DNA of 64,000 nucleotides from Azospirillum cavernae. Its GTDB lineage: Bacteria > Pseudomonadota > Alphaproteobacteria > Azospirillales > Azospirillaceae. Numbering within the stretch: the first letter of the stretch is position 1; each line of letters starts with the position of its first letter. Below the pieces are notes generated by a model. That model searched no databases. It was given only the letters and a program-made list of their open reading frames with translations, and was not told the DNA's origin. The stretch covers positions 1,443,001-1,507,000 of the forward strand of contig NZ_QYUL01000001.1 of NCBI RefSeq assembly GCF_003590795.1, written 5' to 3'. A program made the position numbers and the translations under genes. Positions 1-9,204 of this stretch are shown one piece after another.

Positions 1-66
1 CGGCTGCGCGCGGCGGAACGCACAGCGGCGCCGGTGTTCCCGGCGTCCGGCAAGGAGGCTGCATGA
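1..66 (+). CDS. rsmH: RsmH (MraW) 16S rRNA methyltransferase, C-terminal end only
   Basis: Frame 1 is open from the window edge and ends at the TGA at 64-66. It reads RLRAAERTAAPVF followed by a short tail. A KLRAAERT-like ending is typical of RsmH, which methylates N4 of C1402 in 16S rRNA and normally lies directly upstream of ftsL in dcw clusters. Only about 21 codons are visible, so the call rests on the C-terminal motif and the position. The stop overlaps the ftsL start as ATGA. Confidence 0.75.
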   Translation, partial: RLRAAERTAAPVFPASGKEAA

Positions 67-833
67 AAGGCAAGACCTGGCTGTTCTGGGGTGGTCTGAT
101 CGCCGCCGCCGGGGCCGTGTTGTTCCAAACCAGCTACGACGTCCAGGATCTGGAAGAAAAGCTGGCCGGGTTGAACCGCAAGATCGTGACGGAGCAGGAA
201 TCCATCCAGGTGCTGCGCGCCGAATGGAGCTACCTGAACGATCCGACCAAGCTGGAAGAGCTGGCCCGCGCCCATCTGGCTTTGCAACCGACCGAGGCCC
301 GGCAGTTCCTGGCGCTCGACGCCATACCGATGCGCCCGGCTCCGACGCCCGACGCCGCGCCGCAAGCCCCCTTGCCCGGTCGTGGCGTGAACCCGGCCCT
401 GCCCGCCAGCGTCGTTCCGGTCGCCGCCACGCCAGCCCCGCAGATCGCCAGCGCCCGCATCCCGTCGCCAAAGCTGTCGATGGACAAGGCGTTGGAGCGG
501 ACCCCGGTCATCGTGCCCGCCGCCCTGCCCGCCATCCCGACGGTCAAGACCGCGCCGATCAAGCCGTCGGCCCTGATCCCCGCCGCCGCCAAGCCGCCCG
601 CCATGCCGCCCGCCGCCGCCCCGGCCCCGCAGCCCACCCCCGCCGCTACCCCCGCCGCCGTCGGCAAGCTGGCCCCCAACGCGCCGCTGCCCGCGCTGAA
701 CCGCCCGACCGACGTCGCGTCGCGTCCGGTCGCGCCCTCACCGACGACCAAGGTCATCGCCGCCGGCATGCAACAGCCCAAGCCGACCGACAGCCTGGGC
801 ATGCTGGTGGCGCGGTTGGGAGCCAATCGATGA
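63..833 (+). CDS. ftsL: Cell division protein FtsL with long Pro/Ala-rich tail
   Basis: This is a 256-aa bitopic division protein. It has a short cytoplasmic start, one membrane segment at about residues 5-22 and a leucine-zipper-like coiled coil at about 24-58. The conserved EWSYLNDPTKLEELA stretch follows at about 54-68. FtsL normally forms the FtsQ-FtsL-FtsB scaffold that recruits FtsW and FtsI. The recognisable part ends near residue 85. The remaining 170 or so residues are Pro/Ala-rich and probably disordered in the periplasm, making the protein about twice the usual size. It lies between rsmH and ftsI with ATGA overlaps on both sides, which supports both identity and translational coupling. 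Confidence 0.85.
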   Translation: MKGKTWLFWGGLIAAAGAVLFQTSYDVQDLEEKLAGLNRKIVTEQESIQVLRAEWSYLNDPTKLEELARAHLALQPTEARQFLALDAIPMRPAPTPDAAPQAPLPGRGVNPALPASVVPVAATPAPQIASARIPSPKLSMDKALERTPVIVPAALPAIPTVKTAPIKPSALIPAAAKPPAMPPAAAPAPQPTPAATPAAVGKLAPNAPLPALNRPTDVASRPVAPSPTTKVIAAGMQQPKPTDSLGMLVARLGANR

Positions 834-2644
834 AATTTCCGCCGTTCGGCCTGCCCTTCCGCAGCCAGTCCGCGTCCACGGCCCCCGCGCCGAGGACGAC
901 GCTGGCGGCTGCGATGGAGCAAAGCCGCTATCGGCTCATGGTTACGGCGGCGGTCGTGACGACCGTGTTCGCCACCATCGGCGTCAAGCTGGTGGCCGCC
1001 ACCCTGTTCAGCCAAGGCGGCGAGCCGCGCCAGCACCACGCGCTGGAACTGGACAGCACCACGACCAACCGCGCCGACATCGTGGACCGCAACGGCAATC
1101 TGCTGGCGACCTCGCTGGTCACGCAATCGCTCTACGCCGATCCCAAGCTGATTTCGCGCCCCGAAGAGGCGGCGCGCAAGCTGGTCTCGGCCCTGCCCGA
1201 GCTTGATTACAAAGAGGTGTATGGCAAGCTCAGCGGCGACAAGCGTTTCGTCTGGCTCAAGCGCAATTTGACGCCCAAGCAGCAATACGCCGTCCACCGC
1301 TTGGGCGTCCCCGGCATCTCGTTCGAGCGGGAGGAGCGGCGCTTCTACCCGGCGGGCAACCTGACCTCGCACGTCGTCGGCTTCACCGGGGTGGACAACA
1401 ACGGTCTGGCCGGGTTGGAGCAGGGCTTCAGCAAGCGGCTGAACGAGGACCCGGCGACGCCGCTGCAACTGTCCATCGACCTGCGGCTTCAGCATGTCCT
1501 ACGCAAAGAGCTGACGGCGACGATCCAGGAGTTCAGCGCCATCGGCGCCGCCGGGATCGTCTACGACGTCCGCACCGGCGAGGTCATGGCCATGACCTCC
1601 CTGCCCGACTTCGACCCGCAGGATCCGACCGGCCTCAACCCCGACACGCTGTTCAACCGGGCGACGCTCGGCGTCTATGAAATGGGATCGACCTTCAAGA
1701 TCTTCAATTCGGCGCTGGCGCTGGATTCGGGCAAGATCCGGGTGTCGGACACCTTCGACGCCGTCCATCCGATCAAAATCGGTCGTTTCACCATCAACGA
1801 TTACCACAGCCTGCACCGCGCCCTGACGGTGGCCGAAGTGTTCCAGCACTCCTCAAATCTGGGGTCGGTGCGGATGGTCCAGTTGATCGGCATCGCCGCG
1901 CAGCGCGCCTTCATGGCCAAGATGGGCTTCATGCGCCCGACGGCGCTGGAGTTGCCGGAAAATGGCTGGCCGCTGGCGCCCAACCCGTGGCGGGAGGTCA
2001 ACAGCATGACGATCTCCTTCGGCCACGGCATTTCGGTCAGCCCGATGCACACGGTGGCGGCGGCGGCCTCGGTCATCAACGGCGGCGTCTTCCATCCCCC
2101 GACCATCCTGCGCCGCCAGCCCGGCGCGGAGATTCCGGGCGAACAGGTGGTGTCGCGCCAGACCTCCGACATGATGCGCCGGATGTTTCGCTTCGTGGTG
2201 GCCGACGGCACCGGCAAGTCGGCGGGCGTCAAGGGCTACGTCGTCGGCGGCAAGACCGGCACCGCCGACAAGCAGAAGGGCCGCCACTACCAAAAGAACT
2301 CGCGCATGTCGTCCTTCCTGGGCGCCTTCCCGATGCACGACCCGCGCTACATCGTCTATGTGCTGGTGGACGAGCCGAAGGCGACGGCCAAGACCTACGG
2401 CTACGCCACCGGCGGCTGGGTCGCCGCGCCCGCCGTTGGTCGCATCATCAAGCAGATCGGCCCGTTGCTGGACGTGCCGACGGTGGACGAGAACGCGCCG
2501 GAGATCCTCAACGCCACCTTCCTGAACGCCGCTGGCTCCACCAACTGGGCGCAGCAAGCGCCGAACGCCCCATCCTCCGCCGCTCCACCCCCGCCGAAGG
2601 GAAGCACTGTTGCGTCTTTCCCAACTCCTGCCAAGCCACGCTAG
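830..2644 (+). CDS. ftsI: Peptidoglycan transpeptidase FtsI (PBP3)
   Basis: This is the division-specific class B penicillin-binding protein that crosslinks septal peptidoglycan (604 aa). It has a cytoplasmic tail, a membrane anchor at about residues 37-60 and a dimerisation domain containing DIVDRNGNLLA. The transpeptidase domain has STFK with the acylated Ser at about 287, an SSN motif and KTGT at about 475. The frame is open from 224, but the ATG at 830 overlaps the ftsL stop as ATGA and gives a standard FtsI N-terminus, so it was chosen. The last 35 bases overlap murE. A Pro/Ala-rich C-terminal tail follows the catalytic domain. Confidence 0.95.
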   Translation: MKFPPFGLPFRSQSASTAPAPRTTLAAAMEQSRYRLMVTAAVVTTVFATIGVKLVAATLFSQGGEPRQHHALELDSTTTNRADIVDRNGNLLATSLVTQSLYADPKLISRPEEAARKLVSALPELDYKEVYGKLSGDKRFVWLKRNLTPKQQYAVHRLGVPGISFEREERRFYPAGNLTSHVVGFTGVDNNGLAGLEQGFSKRLNEDPATPLQLSIDLRLQHVLRKELTATIQEFSAIGAAGIVYDVRTGEVMAMTSLPDFDPQDPTGLNPDTLFNRATLGVYEMGSTFKIFNSALALDSGKIRVSDTFDAVHPIKIGRFTINDYHSLHRALTVAEVFQHSSNLGSVRMVQLIGIAAQRAFMAKMGFMRPTALELPENGWPLAPNPWREVNSMTISFGHGISVSPMHTVAAAASVINGGVFHPPTILRRQPGAEIPGEQVVSRQTSDMMRRMFRFVVADGTGKSAGVKGYVVGGKTGTADKQKGRHYQKNSRMSSFLGAFPMHDPRYIVYVLVDEPKATAKTYGYATGGWVAAPAVGRIIKQIGPLLDVPTVDENAPEILNATFLNAAGSTNWAQQAPNAPSSAAPPPPKGSTVASFPTPAKPR

Positions 2645-4085
2645 CGCCCACGCGGCGCAGCCTGACCCGGACGTGACCGGGCTGACCGCCGACAGCCGCG
2701 CGGTCAGGCCCGGTTTTGTCTTTGCGGCCCTGGCCGGGGCCAAGGCCGACGGGCGCGCCTTCATCCAGGACGCGCTGGACAAGGGCGCCGTCGCCGTCCT
2801 GGCGGCGGAGGGAACCGATCTGCCCGCCGGGTCCGCCGCCCGTCTGGTGACGGACGCCCAACCGCGTCTGGCCTTCGCCCGCATGGCCGCCGCCTTCCAT
2901 GGCGAACGCCAGCCCGAGACGGTGATCGCCGTCACCGGCACCAACGGAAAGACCTCCACCGTTCAATTCGCCGCGCAGATTTGGGACAAGCTGGGCCACA
3001 AGGCCGCCAGCCTGGGCACGCTTGGGCTGATCGCGCCGGGCCTGGGCGGCTATGGCGCGATGACCACCCCCGACCCGGTGGCGCTGCACCGCCAGCTCGC
3101 CGCCGTCAAGGACGCCGGAATCGACCATCTGGCGATGGAAGCGTCGAGCCACGGGCTGGACCAGTTCCGCCTGGACGGCGTGCGGCTGACGGCGGGCGGC
3201 TTCACCAACCTGACGCGCGACCATCTCGACTATCACGGCTCGATGGAGGCCTACCGCGACGCCAAGGCGCTGCTGTTCAGCCGCGTCCTGCCGCCCGGCG
3301 CCGCCGCCGTCCTGAACGCCGACGCCGAGGATTACCCCCATTTCGCCGCCGTCAGCCGCGCGCGCGGCCTGCGCCTGCTGTCCTACGGGCTGGCCGGGAC
3401 CGAACTGCGCGTCCGCAGTGTCGCGCCGCTGGCCAACGGCCAACGGCTGGAGCTGACCGTGCTGGGCCGCGACGCCACGGTCGACCTGCCGCTCGCCGGA
3501 CAATTCCAGGCGTGGAACGTGCTGTGCGCGCTGGGGCTGGTGATCGGGGCGGGCAGCGACGCCGACGCCGCCATCGCCGCGCTGTCCACGCTGGACGGCG
3601 TGCCGGGCCGCTTGCAACATGTCGCGACATGCCCGAACGGCGCGGCGGTCTATGTCGATTTCGCCCACACGCCCGACGCGCTGGAAACCGTGCTCGCCGC
3701 CCTGCGCGGCCACGCCCGCCGCCATCTGGTCGCGGTGTTCGGCTGCGGCGGCGACCGCGACCGGGGCAAGCGCCCGGTGATGGGCGCGCTCGCCGCCCGT
3801 CTGGCCGACCGCGCCATCGTCACCGACGACAACCCGCGCACCGAGGATCCCGCCTTCGTGCGCGGCGAGGTGCTGGCGGGCGCGACCGGCCCCTTGGCGG
3901 GCCGTCTTGAGGAGATTGGCGACCGCGCCGAGGCGATCCGCGCGGCGGTGCGCGGCCTTCAGCCGGGCGACGTGCTCGTCATCGCCGGAAAGGGCCACGA
4001 GCAGGGCCAGACCGTCGGGACCGAGGTGCGCCCCTTCGACGACGCCGACGAGGCCCGCAAGGCCGTTGCGGAGATTGGATCATGA
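2610..4085 (+). CDS. murE: UDP-MurNAc-Ala-Glu:meso-DAP ligase MurE
   Basis: MurE adds the third stem-peptide residue in the cytoplasm (491 aa). The nucleotide-binding motif GTNGKTST and the MurE DNPR motif are present. DNPR marks the meso-diaminopimelate-adding subgroup, as expected for a Gram-negative. The start is TTG at 2610, inside the end of ftsI, preceded by a GAAGGGA ribosome-binding site. The resulting MRLSQLL beginning is typical of MurE. The stop overlaps murF as ATGA. Reliance on a TTG start inside the previous gene suggests translational coupling. Confidence 0.95.
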   Translation: MRLSQLLPSHASAHAAQPDPDVTGLTADSRAVRPGFVFAALAGAKADGRAFIQDALDKGAVAVLAAEGTDLPAGSAARLVTDAQPRLAFARMAAAFHGERQPETVIAVTGTNGKTSTVQFAAQIWDKLGHKAASLGTLGLIAPGLGGYGAMTTPDPVALHRQLAAVKDAGIDHLAMEASSHGLDQFRLDGVRLTAGGFTNLTRDHLDYHGSMEAYRDAKALLFSRVLPPGAAAVLNADAEDYPHFAAVSRARGLRLLSYGLAGTELRVRSVAPLANGQRLELTVLGRDATVDLPLAGQFQAWNVLCALGLVIGAGSDADAAIAALSTLDGVPGRLQHVATCPNGAAVYVDFAHTPDALETVLAALRGHARRHLVAVFGCGGDRDRGKRPVMGALAARLADRAIVTDDNPRTEDPAFVRGEVLAGATGPLAGRLEEIGDRAEAIRAAVRGLQPGDVLVIAGKGHEQGQTVGTEVRPFDDADEARKAVAEIGS

Positions 4086-5566
4086 GCGTCAAACCCATCC
4101 TGTGGACCGCCGCCAGCGCCGCCGTCGCCACCGGGGGGCGGACCAACGGCGCGTGGAGCGCCTCCGGCCTGTCCATCGACAGCCGCAACATCGCCGACGG
4201 CGACCTGTTCATCGCCATTCAGGGGCCGAATTTCGACGGGCACGCCTTCGCCGCCGCCGCCCTGGCGGCGGGCGCGGTCGCGGCCCTGGTCTCGCGCGTT
4301 CCCGACGGGGTGAGCGCCGACGCGCCGCTCCTGCTGGTGGAGGGCGACACGCTGGACGCCATGGCGGCGCTGGGGCAGGCGTCGCGGGCCAACTGCGGCG
4401 CGCGCATGGTCGGCGTCACCGGCTCGGTCGGCAAGACCAGCACGAAGGAAACGCTGCGCCATGTGTTGGCGGCGCAGGGACCGACCTACGCCACCGAAGG
4501 CAGCTTGAACAACCATTGGGGCGTGCCGCTGTCGCTGGCCCGCCTGCCCGCCGACAGCCGGTTCGGCGTGTTCGAGCTGGGCATGAACCACGCGGGCGAA
4601 TTGGGGCCGCTGTCCCGGCAGGTCCGCCCCCATGTGGCGCTCATCACCAACATCGAAGCGGTCCATCTGGAGTTCTTCGATTCGGTCGAGGCCATCGCCG
4701 ACGCCAAGGCGGAAATCTTTGAAGGCATGAGCGCCGACGGAATCGCTATTCTGAACCGCGACAACAACCAGTTCGACCGTCTGGCCGCCGCCGCGCGGGC
4801 GCAGGGGCTGGGAACGATCTGGAGTTTTGGAACGCAGGACGGAACCGACGCCCGCCTGCTCGACGTCGCGCTCGGCGCGACCAGCAGCGCCGTCACCGCG
4901 TTGATCCAGGGCGAGAGGCTCGCTTTCACCATCGCCATGCCGGGCAAACATTGGGTGATGAACAGCCTGGGCGTTCTGCTGTCCGTCAAGGCGCTGGGGG
5001 CCGACCCGGCGGAGGCCGCGCGCGCCCTGTCCACCCTGCAACCCGTCAAGGGGCGGGGCGTGCGCAAGACCATCACGCGGGCCAACGGCGACGTCTTCAC
5101 GCTGGTGGATGAAAGCTACAACGCCAGCCCCGCCGCCATGGCCGCGACCTTGGGCGTTCTGGGCAAGCTGGACGTTCCCGCCGGGGGACGGCGCGTCGCC
5201 GTTCTGGGCGACATGCGCGAGTTGGGCGCGACCGCCGACGCGCTGCACGCCGGATTGGCCGAGCCGCTGCTCGCCGCCGGGGTGGATCTCGTCTACGCCT
5301 GCGGCCCGCACATGCGGGTTTTGTTCGACCGCCTGCCCGCCGACCGGCGCGGCGCCTGGACCGAAACCAGCCGCGACCTTGCCCCTATCGTCGCCGACGC
5401 GGCGCGCGGCGGCGACGTCGTGATGGTCAAGGGATCGCTGGGAAGCCGCACCGGATTGATCGTCGAGGCGCTCGTCGCGCTCGACACGGCGCAAAACGCT
5501 GCTACAACGCCCGCCTCGACCAACACCACGACTCCGCCCGACGCCGCCAACGGTTCGCGAGGCTGA
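4082..5566 (+). CDS. murF: UDP-MurNAc-tripeptide:D-Ala-D-Ala ligase MurF
   Basis: MurF adds D-Ala-D-Ala to complete the UDP-MurNAc-pentapeptide (494 aa). The Mur ligase P-loop is GSVGKTSTKE. The Mur N-terminal, central ATPase (GSLNNHWGVPL, ELGMNHAGE) and C-terminal (DESYNASPAA) blocks occur in order. The ATG overlaps the murE stop. The C-terminus has a short Thr/Pro/Asn tail after the catalytic domain. It lies between murE and mraY as in standard dcw clusters. Confidence 0.95.
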   Translation: MSVKPILWTAASAAVATGGRTNGAWSASGLSIDSRNIADGDLFIAIQGPNFDGHAFAAAALAAGAVAALVSRVPDGVSADAPLLLVEGDTLDAMAALGQASRANCGARMVGVTGSVGKTSTKETLRHVLAAQGPTYATEGSLNNHWGVPLSLARLPADSRFGVFELGMNHAGELGPLSRQVRPHVALITNIEAVHLEFFDSVEAIADAKAEIFEGMSADGIAILNRDNNQFDRLAAAARAQGLGTIWSFGTQDGTDARLLDVALGATSSAVTALIQGERLAFTIAMPGKHWVMNSLGVLLSVKALGADPAEAARALSTLQPVKGRGVRKTITRANGDVFTLVDESYNASPAAMAATLGVLGKLDVPAGGRRVAVLGDMRELGATADALHAGLAEPLLAAGVDLVYACGPHMRVLFDRLPADRRGAWTETSRDLAPIVADAARGGDVVMVKGSLGSRTGLIVEALVALDTAQNAATTPASTNTTTPPDAANGSRG

Positions 5567-5575
5567 TGGAATCCG

Positions 5576-6661
5576 ATGCTCTACAACCTGCTTTTCCCCC
5601 TGGCGGATGTGTTCTCGCCCTTCAACCTGTTCCGTTACCTGACCTTTCGGACGGGCGGCGCGATGATGACGTCTCTGGTCATCAGCTTCGTGTTTTTCCC
5701 CCGCCTGATCGCGTGGTTGAAGAGCAAACAGGGCGAAGGCCAGCCGATCCGCGCCGACGGGCCGGAAAGCCATTTCAAGAAGAAAGGCACGCCCACCATG
5801 GGCGGCCTGATGATTCTGATCGCCATGACGGTCAGCACCATCCTGTGGGCCGACGTCACCAACGCCTATCTGTGGATCGTGTTGATGGTGACGATCGGCT
5901 ACGGCCTGATCGGCTTTGGCGACGATTACCTGAAGCTGACCAAGCGCAACACCAAGGGGCTGTCGGGCCGCTTCCGGCTGGGCTGGGAAATCGGCATCGG
6001 CGTCGCCGCCTCGGCGCTCATCATGTGGGTGTCGGCGCCGCCGCTGTCGGGCGGCGTGGCCGTGCCCTTCGTCAAGGATTACCTGATCCAACTGTCGTGG
6101 TTTTTCGTCCCGTTCGGCGCCTTCATCATGGTCGGCGCGTCCAACTCGGTGAATTTGACCGACGGGCTGGACGGGCTGGCCATCGTGCCGACGATGATCG
6201 CGGCCGGCTGTTTCGGCCTGATCGCCTACCTGACCGGCAACGCCATTTTCGCCAACTATCTGCAAATCCACCATGTTCCGGGATCGGGCGAATTGGCGGT
6301 GTTTTGCGGCGCGCTTGTTGGTGCGGGACTGGGATTCCTCTGGTACAACGCGCCGCCCGCCATGGTGTTCATGGGCGACACCGGCTCTTTGTCGCTGGGC
6401 GGGGCGTTGGGGGCCGTCAGCGTGGTGACGAAGCACGAAATCGTGCTGGGCATCATCGGCGGCCTGTTCGTGTTGGAGACGGTTTCGGTCATCGTGCAGG
6501 TCCTGTCGTTCAAGCTTACGGGCAAGCGGGTTTTCCGCATGGCGCCGCTGCATCATCACTTCGAGAAGAAGGGATGGGCCGAGCCGACCGTGGTCATCCG
6601 CTTCTGGATCATCGCCTCGATCCTGGCGCTGGTCGGCCTGTCCACCTTGAAACTGCGGTGA
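5576..6661 (+). CDS. mraY: Phospho-MurNAc-pentapeptide translocase MraY
   Basis: MraY is an integral membrane enzyme that transfers phospho-MurNAc-pentapeptide to undecaprenyl phosphate, giving lipid I (361 aa, normal length). It is strongly hydrophobic with about ten membrane segments. Family motifs are [10 protein letters not shown], the aspartate pair in [29 protein letters not shown] and [12 protein letters not shown]. The ATG lies 9 bases after the murF stop. The identity is unambiguous from motifs and context. Confidence 0.97.
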   Translation: MLYNLLFPLADVFSPFNLFRYLTFRTGGAMMTSLVISFVFFPRLIAWLKSKQGEGQPIRADGPESHFKKKGTPTMGGLMILIAMTVSTILWADVTNAYLWIVLMVTIGYGLIGFGDDYLKLTKRNTKGLSGRFRLGWEIGIGVAASALIMWVSAPPLSGGVAVPFVKDYLIQLSWFFVPFGAFIMVGASNSVNLTDGLDGLAIVPTMIAAGCFGLIAYLTGNAIFANYLQIHHVPGSGELAVFCGALVGAGLGFLWYNAPPAMVFMGDTGSLSLGGALGAVSVVTKHEIVLGIIGGLFVLETVSVIVQVLSFKLTGKRVFRMAPLHHHFEKKGWAEPTVVIRFWIIASILALVGLSTLKLR

Positions 6662-6668
6662 GGCCGGG

Positions 6669-8078
6669 ATGATCGACCTGTTTTACATGGAAGGCATGCC
6701 GGTCGCGGTCATGGGTCTGGGGAAATCCGGGCTGACGACCGCCGCCGCGTTGCGCCGCAGCGGGGCCGAGGTCTGGGTGTGGGACGACAACCCCGCCAGC
6801 CGCGCCACGGCTGAGGCCGACGGCTTCCGTGTGGTCGATCTGTCCACCGCCGACCTGTCGGAGCTGACCACCATCGTCTGGTCGCCCGGCATCCCGCACA
6901 CCCACCCCGCCCCGCACCCGGTCGCCCTGCGCGCGCGCGCCGCCGGGATCGAACTGGTCTGCGACGTCGAGTTGCTGGGCCGGGCGGAGCGTGACGCCGC
7001 CTTCATCGGCATCACCGGCACGAACGGCAAATCGACCACCACCACGCTGATCGGCCACATCATGGCCGCCGCCAAACGGCCCATCAGCGTTGGCGGCAAT
7101 CTCGGCACGCCGGTTTTGACCTTCGCCCCGCTGGGCAGCGGCGGCACGCACATTCTGGAGATGTCGAGCTATCAGCTTGAGCTGACCTTCTCCATCACCT
7201 TCGACGTCGCCGTCCTGCTGAACGTCACGCCCGACCATCTGGCCCGCCATGGCGGCATGGATGGCTATGTCGCGGCGAAAAAGCTGATTTTCCACCGCCA
7301 GACCGCGCCGCGCACGGCGGTGATCGGCGTGGACGACGATCATTGCCGCGCGATCTTCGCCGCTCTGACCGCCGCCGCCGATCAGCGGATTTGGCCGATC
7401 TCGGCGCGCGGCCCGGTCGCCGGGGGCGTCTACGCCGCCGACGGCGGCCTGATCGACGACACCGAGGGCCGGGCCGAGCGGGTGGCCGAGCTGGCCGATT
7501 TCCCCAACCTGCTGGGCGCCCACAATTGGCAGAACGCCGCCGCCGCCTTCGCCGCCTGCAAGGCCGCCGGGGTGCCGACCGCCATCATCGTCACGGCGAT
7601 GAGGAGCTTCCCCGGCCTCGCCCACCGTCAGCAACTGGTCGCCAGCGTCCAGGGCGTGCGCTTCGTCAACGACAGCAAGGCGACCAACGCCGACGCGACG
7701 GAAAAGGCGCTGGCCACCTTCAACCCGATCTATTGGATCCTCGGCGGGCAAGCCAAGGACACCGGGCTGGCCGGGCTGGAGGGTTATATGGGCCGCGTCC
7801 GCCACGCCTTCCTGATCGGCGAGGCGGAAGACCAATTCGCCGCATGGCTGGATGGCCAGGGCGTGGCCCACACCCGTTGCGGGACGCTCGACGTCGCCAC
7901 CGCCAAGGCCGCCGGTCTGGCGCTGGCGGAGGGGCTGTCCGACGCCTGCGTGCTGCTGTCGCCCGCCTGCGCCTCCTGGGACCAGTTCGCCAATTTCGAG
8001 AAGCGCGGCGAGGCCTTCGCCGCCTACGCCGACGCCATCGCCAAGGCCCAGCAACCGGACGGGAGCGTCGACGCATGA
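6669..8078 (+). CDS. murD: UDP-MurNAc-L-Ala:D-Glu ligase MurD
   Basis: MurD adds D-glutamate to UDP-MurNAc-L-alanine in the cytoplasm (469 aa). An N-terminal Rossmann-like start (GLGKSGLTTA) is followed by the ATP loop GTNGKSTTT. The central block GAHNWQNAAAA and the C-terminal motif VRFVNDSKATNADAT follow, as expected for MurD. The ATG lies 7 bases after the mraY stop, and its own TGA overlaps the ftsW ATG. Confidence 0.95.
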   Translation: MIDLFYMEGMPVAVMGLGKSGLTTAAALRRSGAEVWVWDDNPASRATAEADGFRVVDLSTADLSELTTIVWSPGIPHTHPAPHPVALRARAAGIELVCDVELLGRAERDAAFIGITGTNGKSTTTTLIGHIMAAAKRPISVGGNLGTPVLTFAPLGSGGTHILEMSSYQLELTFSITFDVAVLLNVTPDHLARHGGMDGYVAAKKLIFHRQTAPRTAVIGVDDDHCRAIFAALTAAADQRIWPISARGPVAGGVYAADGGLIDDTEGRAERVAELADFPNLLGAHNWQNAAAAFAACKAAGVPTAIIVTAMRSFPGLAHRQQLVASVQGVRFVNDSKATNADATEKALATFNPIYWILGGQAKDTGLAGLEGYMGRVRHAFLIGEAEDQFAAWLDGQGVAHTRCGTLDVATAKAAGLALAEGLSDACVLLSPACASWDQFANFEKRGEAFAAYADAIAKAQQPDGSVDA

Positions 8079-9196
8079 TTACCTTCGACCGCACCGACCA
8101 ATCCATCTTCGGGCGCTGGTGGTGGACGGTGGACCGCTGGCAGCTTGGCGCCGTGGCGCTGCTGATGTTCCTGGGCACTGTGCTCATCACCGCCGCCAGC
8201 CCGCCGGTGGCCGAGCGCATCGGCATCCAGGACATGTTCTATTTCGTCGAACGCCACCTGATGATGCTGGTTCCGGCCATCGCCATCATGTGCGGCGTCT
8301 CGCTGCTCAGCCCGCGCGGCGTGCGGCGGGCGGCGCTGGGCATGTTCGTGATCGCGCTGCTGCTGGTTTACGCCACCCTGGTGGTTGGGGTGGAGATCAA
8401 GGGCGCGCGCCGCTGGATCCACATTCCCGGCCTGTCGATCCAGCCGTCGGAGTTCATCAAGCCCGCCTTCGCCGTGGTCGCCGCGTGGCTGTTCTCGCTG
8501 TCGCGCACCTCGCCCGGTTTTCCCGGCGCGCTGGTGTCCATCGCGCTGTACGGCGTGACCATGGCCGGGCTGATTCTGCAACCCGATCTGGGCATGACCT
8601 TCGTCGTCTCGGCGGTATGGTTCACCCAATTCTTCCTGGCGGGCCTGAACATCATGCTGGTGATGGGGCTGGGCGGCCTGGGAATCGCCGGGCTGTTCGG
8701 CGCCTACCTCTTCCTGCCGCACGTCACCAGCCGCATCAACCGCTTTCTGGATCCGCACGCGGGCGACAATTACCAGGTCAACCGTTCGATGGAGGCCTTC
8801 GCCAACGGCGGTTTGCTTGGCACCGGCCCCGGTCAGGGCACGGTGAAATTCTCTCTGCCCGACAGCCATGCCGACTTCATCTTCGCCGTCGCCGGGGAAG
8901 AGCTGGGGCTGATCTTCTGCCTGTTCCTGGTGGCGCTGTTCGCCTTCGTCGTGCTGCGCGGCTTCGCCCGCGTGTTCAACGACACCAATTACTTCGTGCT
9001 GCTGGCCACCGCCGGGCTGTTGATCCAGTTCGGTCTTCAGGCCGCCATCAACATGGGGTCGGCGCTGCATCTGATGCCGACCAAGGGCATGACCCTGCCC
9101 TTCATCTCCTACGGCGGCTCGTCGCTGCTGGCGCTGGGCTTCGGCATGGGCATGGTGCTGGCGCTGACGCGCAAGCGCTTCGGCCCGACGGAGTGA
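8075..9196 (+). CDS. ftsW: Septal lipid II polymerase FtsW (SEDS)
   Basis: FtsW is a polytopic SEDS glycosyltransferase that works with FtsI at the septum (373 aa). The frame is open from 7343, but the ATG at 8075 overlaps the murD stop and begins just before the first hydrophobic segments, so it was chosen. Family motifs are IKGARRWI...QPSEFIKPA, HAGDNYQVNRSMEAFANGG and the C-terminal PFISYGGSSLLA. About ten membrane segments are evident. Confidence 0.95.
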   Translation: MITFDRTDQSIFGRWWWTVDRWQLGAVALLMFLGTVLITAASPPVAERIGIQDMFYFVERHLMMLVPAIAIMCGVSLLSPRGVRRAALGMFVIALLLVYATLVVGVEIKGARRWIHIPGLSIQPSEFIKPAFAVVAAWLFSLSRTSPGFPGALVSIALYGVTMAGLILQPDLGMTFVVSAVWFTQFFLAGLNIMLVMGLGGLGIAGLFGAYLFLPHVTSRINRFLDPHAGDNYQVNRSMEAFANGGLLGTGPGQGTVKFSLPDSHADFIFAVAGEELGLIFCLFLVALFAFVVLRGFARVFNDTNYFVLLATAGLLIQFGLQAAINMGSALHLMPTKGMTLPFISYGGSSLLALGFGMGMVLALTRKRFGPTE

Positions 9197-9204
9197 GGCC
9201 CGGC

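Noticed and set aside
3959..6559. 866-codon open frame on the minus strand opposite murE-murF-mraY
   Set aside because: It is the antisense of three certain genes. Such long open frames are expected at this GC content, and the translation is Gln/Arg/Gly-rich without motifs.
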